64,000 bases of DNA from Sinanaerobacter sp. ZZT-01 (GTDB lineage: Bacteria > Bacillota > Clostridia > Peptostreptococcales > Anaerovoracaceae). The stretch's first letter is position 1; every line of letters begins with the position of its first letter. The stretch covers positions 2,046,001-2,110,000 of the forward strand of contig NZ_CP141728.1 in NCBI RefSeq assembly GCF_035621135.1, in the 5' to 3' direction. The position numbers and the translations under genes were made by a program. The notes beneath the pieces are model-generated. The model saw nothing but the letters and a program-made list of their open reading frames with translations. It was not told the DNA's origin and did no database searches. Positions 50,816 through 60,222 of this stretch are shown one piece after another.

Positions 50816-52036
50816 ATGAAAAAATTATTAAAAAATTTCGCTTTTATCTTACTCCTATCAGCATTACTTGGTCTAGCAGTTGGTGTAATTTTTGGTGAAA
50901 GTGCACAAATTTTACAACCATTAGGCATGTTATTCACACGGTTATTATTTATGGTTGTCCCTGCTATTGTATTTTTCTCGATTGCATCTTCGTTTGCGAA
51001 TATCGGAAATGTTAAGACTTTGAGCCGTTGGGCGGGTAAAACTGTCGGATGGTTTATCATGAGTACGATTATAGGAACTCTAATAGGAACTTTCTATGGA
51101 ATCTTGTTTAAACCCGGTAAAGGGTTATCCATCCCAGATGCAGAAATATCACTCACAAAAATTACAGCAGATACTTTTTTACAGTGGATTCCCAATAATG
51201 CATTTGGTTCACTTGCTGCCGGAGATATCATTCAAATCGTGTTTTTGTCCATGTTTGTTGGAATCGCAGTTATATTTATGAAAAATGTAAAACATAAAGA
51301 GGTAATGAGAACCGTTTTAAACACCGGACAAGATTTATTTCTAACTATCATTAAAGGAATTATGTACTATGCTCCTATAGGTATTTTCTCTTTAATGGCT
51401 TCTTCGATCGGAGATTTACGTGGCTCTATTTTAAGCGAAATGGGCACATTCATATTAGCAATTACTTTAGCTTTTGTTACACATATTATTTTGGTTTATT
51501 TCCTGATGTTTTGGAAGATTACAAAGCTTAACCCATTTAAATTCCTTAAAATGATCTTACCGGCTTTATTGACTGCATTTTCTACAACAAGCTCTGCGGC
51601 TACAATGCCTTTAACCTTACAAGGCGTCAAAGATGCAGGTGTGGATGAAGAGATTGCTGATTTTGGAGTTCCACTGGGAGTTACATTTAATATGGACTCG
51701 ATGGCAATTCAAATTCCCATTTACATAATGCTGGGTATGTTCGTATCTGGGGTTACACCCAACATTGCTCAGCTCATTTTATTCTGCTTGATGGGAGTTG
51801 TTTTTTCGATTGGTACAGCAGGTGTGCCAGGGGGGGGATTAGCAGTTGCAGCAATACTTGTGAATGCATTTGGACTTCCTGTGGCAATTGTTGGTCTTAT
51901 TTCTTCTGTATTTTTTTATTTGGACGTTACAGGGACTACAATCAACATTTGGGGAGATGCAGTCTGCGTGGCCATGGTTGCAAAGACAGAAGGAAAATTG
52001 GATGCATCAAAATTTAATGCAAACAAAGTGGCTTAA
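50816..52036 (+). CDS. Dicarboxylate/amino acid:cation symporter (DAACS)
   Basis: The product has 406 residues. ATG at 50816 is eight bases after AAGGAGG, preferred over 50795. It has eight spans, two re-entrant loops with the serine-rich FSTTSSAATMPLT, the NMDS form of the NMDGT cation motif (GVTFNMDSMAIQ), and TAGVPGGGLAVAAI. It takes up glutamate, aspartate or C4 dicarboxylates with Na+ or H+. It probably forms a unit with the following aminotransferase and the divergent IclR regulator. Confidence 0.95.
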   Translation: MKKLLKNFAFILLLSALLGLAVGVIFGESAQILQPLGMLFTRLLFMVVPAIVFFSIASSFANIGNVKTLSRWAGKTVGWFIMSTIIGTLIGTFYGILFKPGKGLSIPDAEISLTKITADTFLQWIPNNAFGSLAAGDIIQIVFLSMFVGIAVIFMKNVKHKEVMRTVLNTGQDLFLTIIKGIMYYAPIGIFSLMASSIGDLRGSILSEMGTFILAITLAFVTHIILVYFLMFWKITKLNPFKFLKMILPALLTAFSTTSSAATMPLTLQGVKDAGVDEEIADFGVPLGVTFNMDSMAIQIPIYIMLGMFVSGVTPNIAQLILFCLMGVVFSIGTAGVPGGGLAVAAILVNAFGLPVAIVGLISSVFFYLDVTGTTINIWGDAVCVAMVAKTEGKLDASKFNANKVA

Positions 52037-52092
52037 CAGTTAATTATCTTAACAGTTAATTATGATGTAAACTCAATAATTGGAGGTAAGAA

Positions 52093-53262
52093 TTGAAGAA
52101 TTTATCGATCATTACTGAAAACTATCCGGCATCAGGCATCCGAAAAATGTTTGAACTAGCGAAAAATTATCAAAATGTTATCAGCTTGACTGTTGGTGAA
52201 CCAAGCTTTGATACACCTTTGAATATTAAAGAAATTGCGAAAAAAGCAATGGATGAAAATTATACTCATTATGTATCAAATGCAGGATTGCCTGAATTAA
52301 GACGTGTAATTGCTGACAAATACAACAAGAGAATCCAAAGCGGATATACGGAAAATAACGTCATGGTTGCTTTTGGCGGCATGGAGGCTATTTTTTTAGC
52401 TCTTTTGGCTACGGTTAATCCCGGAGACGAAGTTTTGATACCAGACCCTGGATATCCAAACTATGAAGGACAGATTACAATTCTGGGAGCAAAGCCTGTG
52501 AGGGTTCCGATCTTTGAAAAGAATAATTTTAATATAAAAGCAGAGGATATTGAGAAAGCGATTACAGAAAAAACTAAGGTGCTGATTATAAATTCCCCGA
52601 GTAATCCTTTGGGCTCCGTATTAGGGAAGAAAGAGCTGGCTGAAATTGCAGCAGTTGTTGAAAAACATGATTTATTTGTAATATCAGATGAGGTGTATGA
52701 GGAGATCATTTATGGAGATTTTCAACACCATAGTCTTGCTGAATTTTCAAAGATCAGCGAGAATGTGTTGATAGTCAATAGCCTGTCAAAAACATATGCG
52801 ATGACTGGCTGGAGAGTGGGCTATGTGGTTGGAAACGAAAAGATTATCGAGGTGATGCCTCAATTACAAGAAGGGATCGCATCTTGCGTTCCGCCATTTG
52901 TACAGCTTGCAGCAATCGAAGCTATTGAGCACGGCGCCGAAGCGATTCAATACATGAGAAGCGAGTATGAACGGAAAAGAAGCATTGTTATAGAAGCCAT
53001 TGAAGAGATTGATGGAATGATATACCAAGGATCTGCGGGAAGCTTTTATGCATTTATTAATATAACTGCTTTCGGAAAATCTTCACAAGAATTTGCAGAA
53101 GATCTGATAAGAAATGCAAAAGTGATAGTAGTGCCGGGGTCTGCATTTGGACCGATGGGAGAGGGCTATATTAGAGTTGTTTTTGCTGCTTCGGATGATA
53201 TTTTAATGGAAGCATTTGATCGTATCAAGACCTACGTTAATTCGTTAAAAGAAAGCGTATAA
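52093..53262 (+). CDS. PLP-dependent aminotransferase (class I/II)
   Basis: The product has 389 residues, with TTG at 52093 after GGAGG. The PLP lysine is in NSLSKTYAMTGWRVGY. NSPSNPLGS binds substrate carboxylate, and the C-terminal arginine is in EGYIRVVFA. This is the fold-type I aspartate/aromatic aminotransferase group. Following a dicarboxylate/amino-acid carrier by 56 bp, it probably transaminates the imported amino acid. Exact specificity is not visible. Confidence 0.93.
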   Translation: MKNLSIITENYPASGIRKMFELAKNYQNVISLTVGEPSFDTPLNIKEIAKKAMDENYTHYVSNAGLPELRRVIADKYNKRIQSGYTENNVMVAFGGMEAIFLALLATVNPGDEVLIPDPGYPNYEGQITILGAKPVRVPIFEKNNFNIKAEDIEKAITEKTKVLIINSPSNPLGSVLGKKELAEIAAVVEKHDLFVISDEVYEEIIYGDFQHHSLAEFSKISENVLIVNSLSKTYAMTGWRVGYVVGNEKIIEVMPQLQEGIASCVPPFVQLAAIEAIEHGAEAIQYMRSEYERKRSIVIEAIEEIDGMIYQGSAGSFYAFINITAFGKSSQEFAEDLIRNAKVIVVPGSAFGPMGEGYIRVVFAASDDILMEAFDRIKTYVNSLKESV

Positions 53263-53363
53263 AAAGAGAATGTTTTTGTTGTCTTCTTGTTTTCCTCTTG
53301 ATATCATTTCCAGCGGAGTAATGCTTTAACATGAAGCAATATTATTTGTCCGAATATAATAAG

Positions 53364-53404
53364 AAAAGGGTTGAGAGCTGTTCATTGCTCTCAACCCTTT
53401 TTGT
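53364..53404. terminator. Bidirectional terminator
   Basis: A perfect 15-bp stem AAAAGGGTTGAGAGC/GCTCTCAACCCTTTT with an 8-base loop has T5 after it. It serves the aminotransferase and the convergent kdgK genes. Confidence 0.9.
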
Positions 53405-53420
53405 AGGTTTCGATTCTTTG

Positions 53421-54443
53421 TTATCTTTGAACTCGTCCAGAGCCTTCACCTTTTGAAAGTGCTTCTGCTTCTTCTAGGCTTACCAGATTAAAATCTCCAG
53501 GAATAGAATGCTTTAATGCGGATGCGGCAGCTGCGAATTCCAAAGCTTCCTGAGCAGACTTATCTGTGATAAGTCCGTAAATCAGCCCCGATGCAAAGGA
53601 ATCTCCGCCGCCGACACGGTCAACAATTCGCAGATCATACTTTTTTGAATGATAAGCTTGTTTTCCATCATAAAGCATGGCTGACCATCCGTTGTCAGAT
53701 GCAGATAAGCTTACACGCAGCGTTGAAGCGACGTACTTAAATCCAAAGCGGTTGACCAGTTCTTTGGCAACCTCTTCATAGGCGTTATGATTGATTTGAC
53801 CGGATTGTACATCAGTCTCTTTTGCTTTGATACCAAATGTTTTTTCAGCATCTTCTTCATTCCCGATGCAAACGTCGACATAAGGCATCAGTTTTGTCAT
53901 AACCTCGTTCGCTTTCTTCGGTGACCAAAGCTTTTTTCTATAGTTTAAATCAGCAGAAACAGTAAGGCCCATTTCTTTTGCTTTTTTACATGCTTCAAGC
54001 GTGATCGTCGCGGCTTTGTCTCCCAGAGCAGGTGTGATTCCTGTAAAATGAAACCAGTCAACATCTTTGAAAATTTCATTCCAGTCAAAATCAGAAAGGT
54101 CCGCTTCTGAAATAGAAGAATTCGCCCTATCGTAAATCACTTTAGAAGCTCTCTGTGATGCACCGTTTTCTAAAAAATAGATACCCAGCCTGTTACCGCC
54201 TCTAGCAATAAATTGTGTATGTACGCCGTACCTTCTTAAAGCATTGATTGCACTTTGACCAATTTCATTTGAAGGCACTTTAGAGATAAAAGAAGCTTCT
54301 AAACCATAATTAGCAAGCGATACACAAACATTTGCTTCGCCACCGCCATAGCAGACGTCAAAACTTTCTGACTGAACAAATCTCTTATAGGATGGCGCTG
54401 ACAAGCGAAGCATAATTTCTCCAAGTGTAACGACTTTTTTCAT
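53421..54443 (-). CDS. kdgK: 2-dehydro-3-deoxygluconokinase (PfkB family)
   Basis: The product has 340 residues. The PfkB N-terminal GGGEANVCVSLANYG and the C-terminal RVGGGDSFASGLIYGL with the catalytic aspartate are present. It phosphorylates 2-keto-3-deoxygluconate to KDPG, which the aldolase encoded just upstream (20-bp gap) splits to pyruvate and glyceraldehyde 3-phosphate. Together they make the lower part of the uronate or sugar-acid route. No uronate isomerase or dehydratase is in the window. Confidence 0.94.
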   Translation of the reverse strand: MKKVVTLGEIMLRLSAPSYKRFVQSESFDVCYGGGEANVCVSLANYGLEASFISKVPSNEIGQSAINALRRYGVHTQFIARGGNRLGIYFLENGASQRASKVIYDRANSSISEADLSDFDWNEIFKDVDWFHFTGITPALGDKAATITLEACKKAKEMGLTVSADLNYRKKLWSPKKANEVMTKLMPYVDVCIGNEEDAEKTFGIKAKETDVQSGQINHNAYEEVAKELVNRFGFKYVASTLRVSLSASDNGWSAMLYDGKQAYHSKKYDLRIVDRVGGGDSFASGLIYGLITDKSAQEALEFAAAASALKHSIPGDFNLVSLEEAEALSKGEGSGRVQR

Positions 54444-54462
54444 ACCGATTCTCCTTTCCTAT

Positions 54463-55110
54463 TTAACGGCCTCTGGCCTCTTGAATTTTCTTTACAAATT
54501 GTTTTGCAGTTTCTGTGACCAGGTCATATCGTCCGTTTTTGGCTTCCTTGGTTAATTCACCGCCCACACCAACGGCAATGCATCCGTTTTTAATCCAGGA
54601 ACCGACGTTTTCCAAATTGACACCACCGGTAGGCATGATTGCTACATGCGGCAGTGGTCCTCTAACGGATTTTACGAAATTAGGACCATAAGCATCACCC
54701 GGGAATAATTTGATGATGTCGGCGCCTGCCTCAAGAGCCTTTACCATTTCCGTGGTTGTCATGCAGCCGGGCATATATGGAATTTGGTAACGGTTGCATA
54801 GCTTGGCTGTATCCAAATCAAACGTCGGACTAACGATAAATTCAGAACCGGCAAGAATTGCAATTCTTGCGGTTTCACTATCAAGCACGGTTCCGGCACC
54901 AAGTATTAAATTTTCAGATGCTAATGACTTTTTTAAATGCTTAATGACTTGATCTGCACCTGGTACGGTAAAAGTAATCTCAATTGCTGAAATACCTCCA
55001 GCCATACATGCCAGAGCTGTTTTTTCCGCTTTTTCAGCATCTTCTGCGCGGACTACAGCCACCAAACCAACTTCACTAATCTTTAACAAGGTATTTATTT
55101 TACGAATCAT
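54463..55110 (-). CDS. eda: KDPG/KHG aldolase
   Basis: The product has 215 residues; ATG at 55110 follows AAGGATGG, and the longer frame to 55155 would read through the operator. This is a class I aldolase with the Schiff-base lysine in DIIKLFPGD, the catalytic glutamate in ISAIEITFTVPGA, and the arginine in AVVRAED. It cleaves 2-keto-3-deoxy-6-phosphogluconate. It heads the eda-kdgK operon behind a TGAAAC-N3-GTTTCA site. Confidence 0.95.
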   Translation of the reverse strand: MIRKINTLLKISEVGLVAVVRAEDAEKAEKTALACMAGGISAIEITFTVPGADQVIKHLKKSLASENLILGAGTVLDSETARIAILAGSEFIVSPTFDLDTAKLCNRYQIPYMPGCMTTTEMVKALEAGADIIKLFPGDAYGPNFVKSVRGPLPHVAIMPTGGVNLENVGSWIKNGCIAVGVGGELTKEAKNGRYDLVTETAKQFVKKIQEARGR

Positions 55111-55139
55111 GTTACACCATCCTTTTTGGTTTCGTATTA

Positions 55140-55154
55140 TGAAACTGAGTTTCA
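55140..55154. promoter_or_regulatory. IclR/KdgR-type operator before eda
   Basis: The perfect palindrome TGAAAC-TGA-GTTTCA lies 30 bp before the eda start, matching the site at 50723. The rest of the 55155-55490 gap is AT-rich with no gene; promoters for both directions are expected there. Confidence 0.75.
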
Positions 55155-55490
55155 TAAATTATATCAAATTCATATTATAAAAACAATAGGAATTCAAATA
55201 AAAGATAATTTTGAGATATTCGATAAAATTTTAATTCTAAATTCCAATACTGTTTTTAACTTCTTTGTAAAGTATTGTAGAATATATCATTTGTGACAAC
55301 ACTAAAAGGTTCAATCTTACAAAGATGAGGTGGAAATTACACAATCAACGTTGAATTTTGATTTTCAATGAAATCAGATCATATTTTTGCAATTTAAAAT
55401 TATGGTGCTATAATAATAAAGTTGAATATTCATTTTGCAATTTTGCGATTTTCAAATAATAAAATTCTGATCGGAAACAAGGGAAAAGTT

Positions 55491-56633
55491 ATGTGGAATA
55501 GAGAAATATGGTTACAAAAGATTCGAAAAGTAGAAATAGATAAAAAGAGGCTAGGGGCATTTTGTATGATTAGCATCTTGTTATTGACAGGAATTGTTTT
55601 GGTATTCCACGATTATCAATGGTATAGTACGCCAATTGTAAAAATAACAACGGCAGAAGATCATAAATATAATGAAGCGGAAGGATACCATGGAGAAAAA
55701 GAGACTTATTATGAACAAGCAATAACCGGGATTGTGATGAATGGAACTTACAAAGGACAGGAAATACAATTGAAGAATAGCTATTCATACTCGCAAGTCC
55801 ATGATGAAAAATATAAAAAGGGAGATGAAGTTTTTATTCAAATGAAGCAAGGCGGTAGCTCTGCTGTCACGGGCTTAATTTTAGGATTAAAAAGAGACAA
55901 ATACTTAGCAATACTTTTTTCAGTCTTAATTTTAATTATATTATTGACAGCGAAGGAGAAAGGCCTCTTTGTCGTGCTTTCACTGTTAGCTAATATTTCA
56001 GTATTTTGGTATGCGCTGTATTTGTATGAAGAGGGAAAAAATATATGGTCTTTGAGCATTGCAATGGTGCTATGCTTTACCATCTTGTCATTGCTGCTGA
56101 TCAGCGGGTTCAATAAGAAAACGTGGGCGGCGGTTTTATCTACGCTGATTTGTGTATGGATTATGATGCTTCTTTTAAAAATAGTAATGCAGCATACGAG
56201 TGGAGTAGATTATACCTTTATGGAATACGTTACCAGTCCGAGTGATTTGCCGGAAATATTCCTGTCACAAATTTTACTTGGAGGGCTGGGGGCCATAATG
56301 GATGTATCCATTACCATGTCAGCTACGATTAATGAATTGCTTATGCGGGATAATCATATAACCGTTAAAAATTTAATCCGATCCGGAAGAGAGCTGGGAC
56401 ATGATATTATGGGAACAATGATCAATGTTATGCTATTCACCTATATCTGTGGATCCATTCCTCTGATTATACTAAAGATGAAAAATGAAATAAATCTGCG
56501 GACCATTGTAATGATCCATATGCCGTTTGAAGTGTATCGCTTTTTAGTCGGAAGTATCGGAATCCTTTTAGCGATACCGGTTGCTCTTCTCATTTCATTT
56601 CTATTATTAAAACGATGGAGGACAGCAGTATGA
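55491..56633 (+). CDS. YibE/F family membrane protein
   Basis: The product has 380 residues; ATG at 55491 follows AAGGGAAAAG. One N-terminal span and an extracytoplasmic domain of about 100 residues (TAEDHKYNEAEGYHGEK region) precede about seven spans. The YibE/F core ILLGGLGAIMDVSITMSATI and GRELGHDIMGTMINVMLFTY is present. Members are proposed transporters without proven substrate. It is coupled to the next paralogue by ATGA. Confidence 0.88.
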   Translation: MWNREIWLQKIRKVEIDKKRLGAFCMISILLLTGIVLVFHDYQWYSTPIVKITTAEDHKYNEAEGYHGEKETYYEQAITGIVMNGTYKGQEIQLKNSYSYSQVHDEKYKKGDEVFIQMKQGGSSAVTGLILGLKRDKYLAILFSVLILIILLTAKEKGLFVVLSLLANISVFWYALYLYEEGKNIWSLSIAMVLCFTILSLLLISGFNKKTWAAVLSTLICVWIMMLLLKIVMQHTSGVDYTFMEYVTSPSDLPEIFLSQILLGGLGAIMDVSITMSATINELLMRDNHITVKNLIRSGRELGHDIMGTMINVMLFTYICGSIPLIILKMKNEINLRTIVMIHMPFEVYRFLVGSIGILLAIPVALLISFLLLKRWRTAV

Positions 56634-57430
56634 TTGAATTATTGGTTTTGATATTGGTTGCATTGCTTGTTTTAATCGGCGGAGAGCGTGGTCTGTTTAC
56701 AATGATTTCGCTTATTTGGAATTTATTTGTATTAGCAGTTCTATTTGTTCTTATGACATGGGGATTGAATCCGTTAGTACTCACTTTTATTGGCTGCCTT
56801 TTGATTTGCAGCGGCACTTTGTTTTATCAAAATGGGAAAAATGCAAAGACAATTTCTTCATTTGTATCCGTAGTTATCATTATGCTGATTTTATTTTTTT
56901 TCATTTATGTGATGGCATATCAATCACATACAGGCGGGTTGAATGAACTGATGAAGAATGACGATATGATTTTTTATTTGTCTACGGATATTCATATCAA
57001 TATGGGAAGTATTGGTGTAGCGATGATTCTGATTGGATTAATGGGGGCAATTATAGATACATCGATAGCCGTCTCTTCCGGCGTTTATGAGGTATACAAC
57101 AATAACCGGCATTTAAACGGAAAGGAGCTCATGAAATCGGGTATGAGCATCGGAGGAGATATTTTAGGAACTACGGTGAACACCCTATACTTTGCATACA
57201 TTGGAGAAGCTTTGACGTTATTTGTCTTGTTTAAAAATTTTCACTATACTCTGTCAGAGATTATCAATTCAAAGGCATTCTTTCAAGAAGTGATCTGTAT
57301 TGTTTTCAGTGCCATTGGCTGTGTTGCAATTATTCCGGTAACTGCGGCGGTTATCTCTTATCTATTGACAAATGCAGATAAATTTAAGAGATATTTAGAC
57401 GAGGATGAACTGTTCATAGAAAAAAAATAA
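56630..57430 (+). CDS. YibE/F family membrane protein, short paralogue
   Basis: The product has 266 residues; ATG at 56630 is eight bases after GGAGG and overlaps the previous stop. It contains the same core as its neighbour (LIGLMGAIIDTSIAVSSGVY and GMSIGGDILGTTVNTLYFAY) without the large N-terminal domain. The pair probably forms a heteromeric membrane complex. The substrate is unknown. Confidence 0.88.
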   Translation: MIELLVLILVALLVLIGGERGLFTMISLIWNLFVLAVLFVLMTWGLNPLVLTFIGCLLICSGTLFYQNGKNAKTISSFVSVVIIMLILFFFIYVMAYQSHTGGLNELMKNDDMIFYLSTDIHINMGSIGVAMILIGLMGAIIDTSIAVSSGVYEVYNNNRHLNGKELMKSGMSIGGDILGTTVNTLYFAYIGEALTLFVLFKNFHYTLSEIINSKAFFQEVICIVFSAIGCVAIIPVTAAVISYLLTNADKFKRYLDEDELFIEKK

Positions 57431-57465
57431 GGATGCATGCCAAAGTAAGCATGCATCCGGATCTC
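57431..57465 (+). terminator. Hairpin after the YibE/F pair
   Basis: A perfect 10-bp stem GGATGCATGC/GCATGCATCC with an 8-base loop lies directly after the stop codon. Only a weak pyrimidine tract follows, so it may act as a 3' stabiliser as much as a terminator. Confidence 0.6.
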
Positions 57466-57480
57466 TTGTTAATATTGTTT

Positions 57481-57606
57481 TTATTTTTCGTTAAAGTCGA
57501 CCCAATCCTTGGCTTCCTTTACATCATCCTCAGATGGAATTGCTTCTTTTGATTCCGGCTCTTGCTCATATTCGTCAGCGAGAGGAAATGTTTTAAACTT
57601 TTCCAT
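57481..57606 (-). CDS. DUF3787-type small spore-surface protein
   Basis: The product has 41 residues, behind AAAGGAGTGGATGTC. The sequence starts MEKFKTFPLADEYEQEPES and ends IPSEDDVKEAKDWVDFNEK. The MEKFKTFP start and the IPSxxxVxxAKxWVDxNxK end match the small CDIF630_02480/DUF3787 family found on clostridial spores. It is short relative to the usual 50-55 residues. It supports a spore-forming host. Its promoter would be sporulation-specific and was not identified. Confidence 0.75.
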   Translation of the reverse strand: MEKFKTFPLADEYEQEPESKEAIPSEDDVKEAKDWVDFNEK

Positions 57607-57813
57607 GACATCCACTCCTTTCATTTTGAATGTTATATAGTATTTCCGAGGATGCTAGAGTTTATGCTATGGTGAAAATACTGGATAGAGCTATCTTATA
57701 GGTATATACTTATATAAATAAAAAATAGTTTGAATGATTTTAAAAGGGAAAAAATTGAATATAAATTATAATGAAAAATAAATATCAGTAATAGAATTTT
57801 TTGGAGAGAAGAA

Positions 57814-58335
57814 ATGAAATTTGAAATAATTAAAGGAGATATTACAAAACAGAAGGTGGATGCCATCGTGAATGCGGCCAATTGTTCTCTACTGGGAGGA
57901 GGCGGTGTGGATGGAGCCATTCACCGCGCAGCCGGAAAAGAACTATTGGAAGAATGTAGAAAGCTTCATGGTTGTGAAACGGGGCAGGCGAAGATAACAA
58001 AAGCCTACCAGCTGCCTGCCAGCTATGTAATCCATACACCCGGACCGATTTACAGAGGTGGCAAGCAAAACGAGGCTGAACTTCTTGCAAGCTGTTACCG
58101 CTCCTGCATTGCAATAGCTGAGCAGTATCAATGCAGGATTGTCGCATTTCCATCTATTAGTACCGGAGTATATGCGTATCCGATTTCCGAAGCTGCTGAA
58201 ATTGCAGTTCAAACTATCATGAAGGAAGCGGAAAAGAGTGAATGGATTGAGCAGGTAATTATGGTTTGCTTCAGTGATTCGGTGAAATGTGCTTACGATC
58301 AGGCATTACATACTTACAGAGAAAGGCGGAAATAG
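57814..58335 (+). CDS. Macro-domain protein (O-acetyl-ADP-ribose deacetylase type)
   Basis: The product has 173 residues and is a single macro domain. It has the ADP-ribose-binding blocks [20 protein letters not shown] and [13 protein letters not shown], plus [12 protein letters not shown]. The MacroD-type loop residues ([10 protein letters not shown]) are intact, so it should hydrolyse ADP-ribosyl or O-acetyl-ADP-ribose esters. It is a free-standing cytosolic enzyme with no ADP-ribosyltransferase nearby. Confidence 0.94.
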   Translation: MKFEIIKGDITKQKVDAIVNAANCSLLGGGGVDGAIHRAAGKELLEECRKLHGCETGQAKITKAYQLPASYVIHTPGPIYRGGKQNEAELLASCYRSCIAIAEQYQCRIVAFPSISTGVYAYPISEAAEIAVQTIMKEAEKSEWIEQVIMVCFSDSVKCAYDQALHTYRERRK

Positions 58336-58422
58336 CAGAATTTTTGAAAAAATAGTTGAAAAATAACAGAAAATATGATATTTTATTGTACGTCGATGCC
58401 AGTTTTTTATGGTATCTCGATT

Positions 58423-58505
58423 CTCTGGAGAGTCTCGTAAGGGCGCCGAAGGTGTACGGCAGATTGAAAACCACGTCTGCTTATCTCTCAGGCAAAAGGA
58501 CAGAG
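58423..58505 (+). ncRNA. Glycine riboswitch (one recognisable aptamer)
   Basis: CTCTGGAGAGTCTCGTAAGG, then GCGCCGAAGG, then the closing TTATCTCTCAGGCAAAAGGA and CAGAG are the hallmarks of the glycine aptamer. Only one aptamer is clear; no second GCCGAAGG copy is present. It lies 125 bp before an alanine/glycine symporter gene. Confidence 0.95.
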
Positions 58506-58550
58506 TGAATTAGTCAATAAAACTATTCTATCTATTGTCTTTTCTCTAGA

Positions 58551-58582
58551 AAGTCGAACAATTTTGTTTCGGCTTTTTTTTG
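58551..58582 (+). terminator. Terminator in glycine riboswitch expression platform
   Basis: Stem AAGTCGAA/TTCGGCTT (58551-58558 with 58568-58575, one wobble) is followed by T6. It lies between aptamer and gene, consistent with glycine control of transcription. Confidence 0.75.
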
Positions 58583-58630
58583 TTGCATTTTGTGAATGCA
58601 AAAATTTTCTATTAAGAGAGGAATGATAAC

Positions 58631-60028
58631 GTGTTTGAAAAAATGAATGATGCCATTGAGTGGTTTGATGGCTTGGTATGGGGTGTACCGCTTATTGTAT
58701 TTATTTTAGCGGTCGGAATCTATCTAACGATTCGGTTAGGACTTTTGCAGATTGTTCATCTGCCGAAAGCACTCAAGTTTATGGTAAAAAATGAAGAGGG
58801 CGGAATCGGTGAAGTGACCAGCTTCGGAGCATTATGTACAGCTTTGTCTGCTACAATCGGTACCGGAAATATTGTTGGTGTAGCGACTGCATTAGTAGAA
58901 GGCGGGCCGGGTGCGCTATTTTGGATGTGGCTGGCAGCTTTTTTTGGTATGGCAACAAAGTATGCAGAAGGGTTGCTTGCGATCAAATACCGAAAGATTG
59001 ATGCAGACGGGCATGTCTTAGGAGGTCCGTTTTATTACATTGAAAATGGAATGGGAGTGCAATGGAGATGGCTTGCAAAAATATTTGCTTTCTTTGGTGC
59101 AGGAGTTGGTTTACTAGGAATCGGCACATTTACACAAGTCAACGGAATCGCATCGGCTGTAAACAATTTTTTTGATCCGAATAATGAGTGGACGATGGTT
59201 CTTTTTAATCGAGAATACTCTTGGACGGTGTTGACAGCCGGTATTATTTTGACGCTTTGCGTTGGATTGGTTGTAATCGGAGGAATCAAGAGGATTGCAA
59301 GTGTTTCACAAATTATTGTGCCATTTATGGCAGTGATTTACGTAATGGCAAGTATTTTGATATTAGTAGTCAATTATAAAGCGATACCAGCCGCTTTTAC
59401 AGAGATCATACAAGGAGCCTTTGGGATAAAAGCCATGGCAGGAGGGGCGATGGGATCCATGATTATCGCCATGCAAAAAGGAGTTGCACGGGGTATCTTC
59501 TCCAACGAAGCTGGTCTTGGAAGCGCGCCAATTGCAGCTGCGGCGGCACAGACAAAAAATCCGGTACGGCAGGGTTTGGTATCTATGACAGGAACTTTTA
59601 TTGATACGATTATTGTATGTACGATGACTGGACTTTGTATCGTAATCACAGGGTCTTGGAATATTGGATTGAAGGGAGTTTCTGTCACGACAAATGCGTT
59701 TCAGTCTGGACTTCCGTTTCATCCGCAGATCGCTTCTTTTCTGCTGATGGCATGTCTTGTTTTCTTTGCCTTTACAACGATTTTAGGCTGGAATTACTAT
59801 GGAGAACGCTGCTTGGAATACTTATCAGATGGAAATAAGAAAATGGTTATGTCTTATCGCTGGCTTTACATATTAGCGATTTTTATCGGGCCATTTATGA
59901 CGATTGAAGCAGTATGGAACATTGCCGACATCTTTAACGGATTGATGGCATTTCCAAATCTAATTGCAATTTTAGCGCTTAGCGGTGTCATCGTTAGTGA
60001 GACTAAAAAATATATGAAGGAATTATAA
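58631..60028 (+). CDS. agcS: Sodium:alanine/glycine symporter (AgcS family)
   Basis: The product has 465 residues. GTG at 58631 lies behind AGAGAGGAATG; ATG at 58646 is possible. It has about eleven spans, with the family motifs GTGNIVGVATALVEGGPGAL, GIFSNEAGLGSAPIAAAAA and TILGWNYYGERCLEYL. It moves alanine or glycine with Na+. Control by a glycine riboswitch points to glycine as a main substrate. The direction (uptake or efflux) depends on whether the switch is ON or OFF, which was not resolved. Confidence 0.96.
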   Translation: MFEKMNDAIEWFDGLVWGVPLIVFILAVGIYLTIRLGLLQIVHLPKALKFMVKNEEGGIGEVTSFGALCTALSATIGTGNIVGVATALVEGGPGALFWMWLAAFFGMATKYAEGLLAIKYRKIDADGHVLGGPFYYIENGMGVQWRWLAKIFAFFGAGVGLLGIGTFTQVNGIASAVNNFFDPNNEWTMVLFNREYSWTVLTAGIILTLCVGLVVIGGIKRIASVSQIIVPFMAVIYVMASILILVVNYKAIPAAFTEIIQGAFGIKAMAGGAMGSMIIAMQKGVARGIFSNEAGLGSAPIAAAAAQTKNPVRQGLVSMTGTFIDTIIVCTMTGLCIVITGSWNIGLKGVSVTTNAFQSGLPFHPQIASFLLMACLVFFAFTTILGWNYYGERCLEYLSDGNKKMVMSYRWLYILAIFIGPFMTIEAVWNIADIFNGLMAFPNLIAILALSGVIVSETKKYMKEL

Positions 60029-60053
60029 AAGATTCTAAAATTTTATTAAAATA

Positions 60054-60103
60054 TAAATGCGGCAAGTGGGAAGGTTAAAAAACTTTTCTCAACTGTCGCA
60101 TTT
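60054..60103 (+). terminator. Probable terminator after agcS
   Basis: Outer stem AAATGCGGCA/TGTCGCATTT (one wobble) with a long internal loop lies at about 60054-60103. The tract after it is short (ATAGTTT). Confidence 0.55.
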
Positions 60104-60108
60104 ATAGT

Positions 60109-60161
60109 TTGACAATACAAAATCATGGTGCTAAAATAAACAATAGTTAGCACTAGCTAAC
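60109..60161 (+). promoter_or_regulatory. Strong promoter with metal-type operator
   Basis: TTGACA (60109-60114) and TAAAAT (60132-60137) are 17 bp apart. The palindrome GTTAGC-ACTA-GCTAAC (60146-60161) overlaps the start region. The same palindrome controls the ZIP and flavodoxin promoters. Confidence 0.75.
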
Positions 60162-60222
60162 TTCGTGTGAAATCGATTCGTGTAAATCTATTGAATTTTT
60201 AGTGGGCTTTTTTTGTTAAAAA

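Noticed and set aside
59363-59722. Cys/His-rich minus-strand frame within agcS
   Set aside because: Antisense shadow; the plus-strand symporter is clear.
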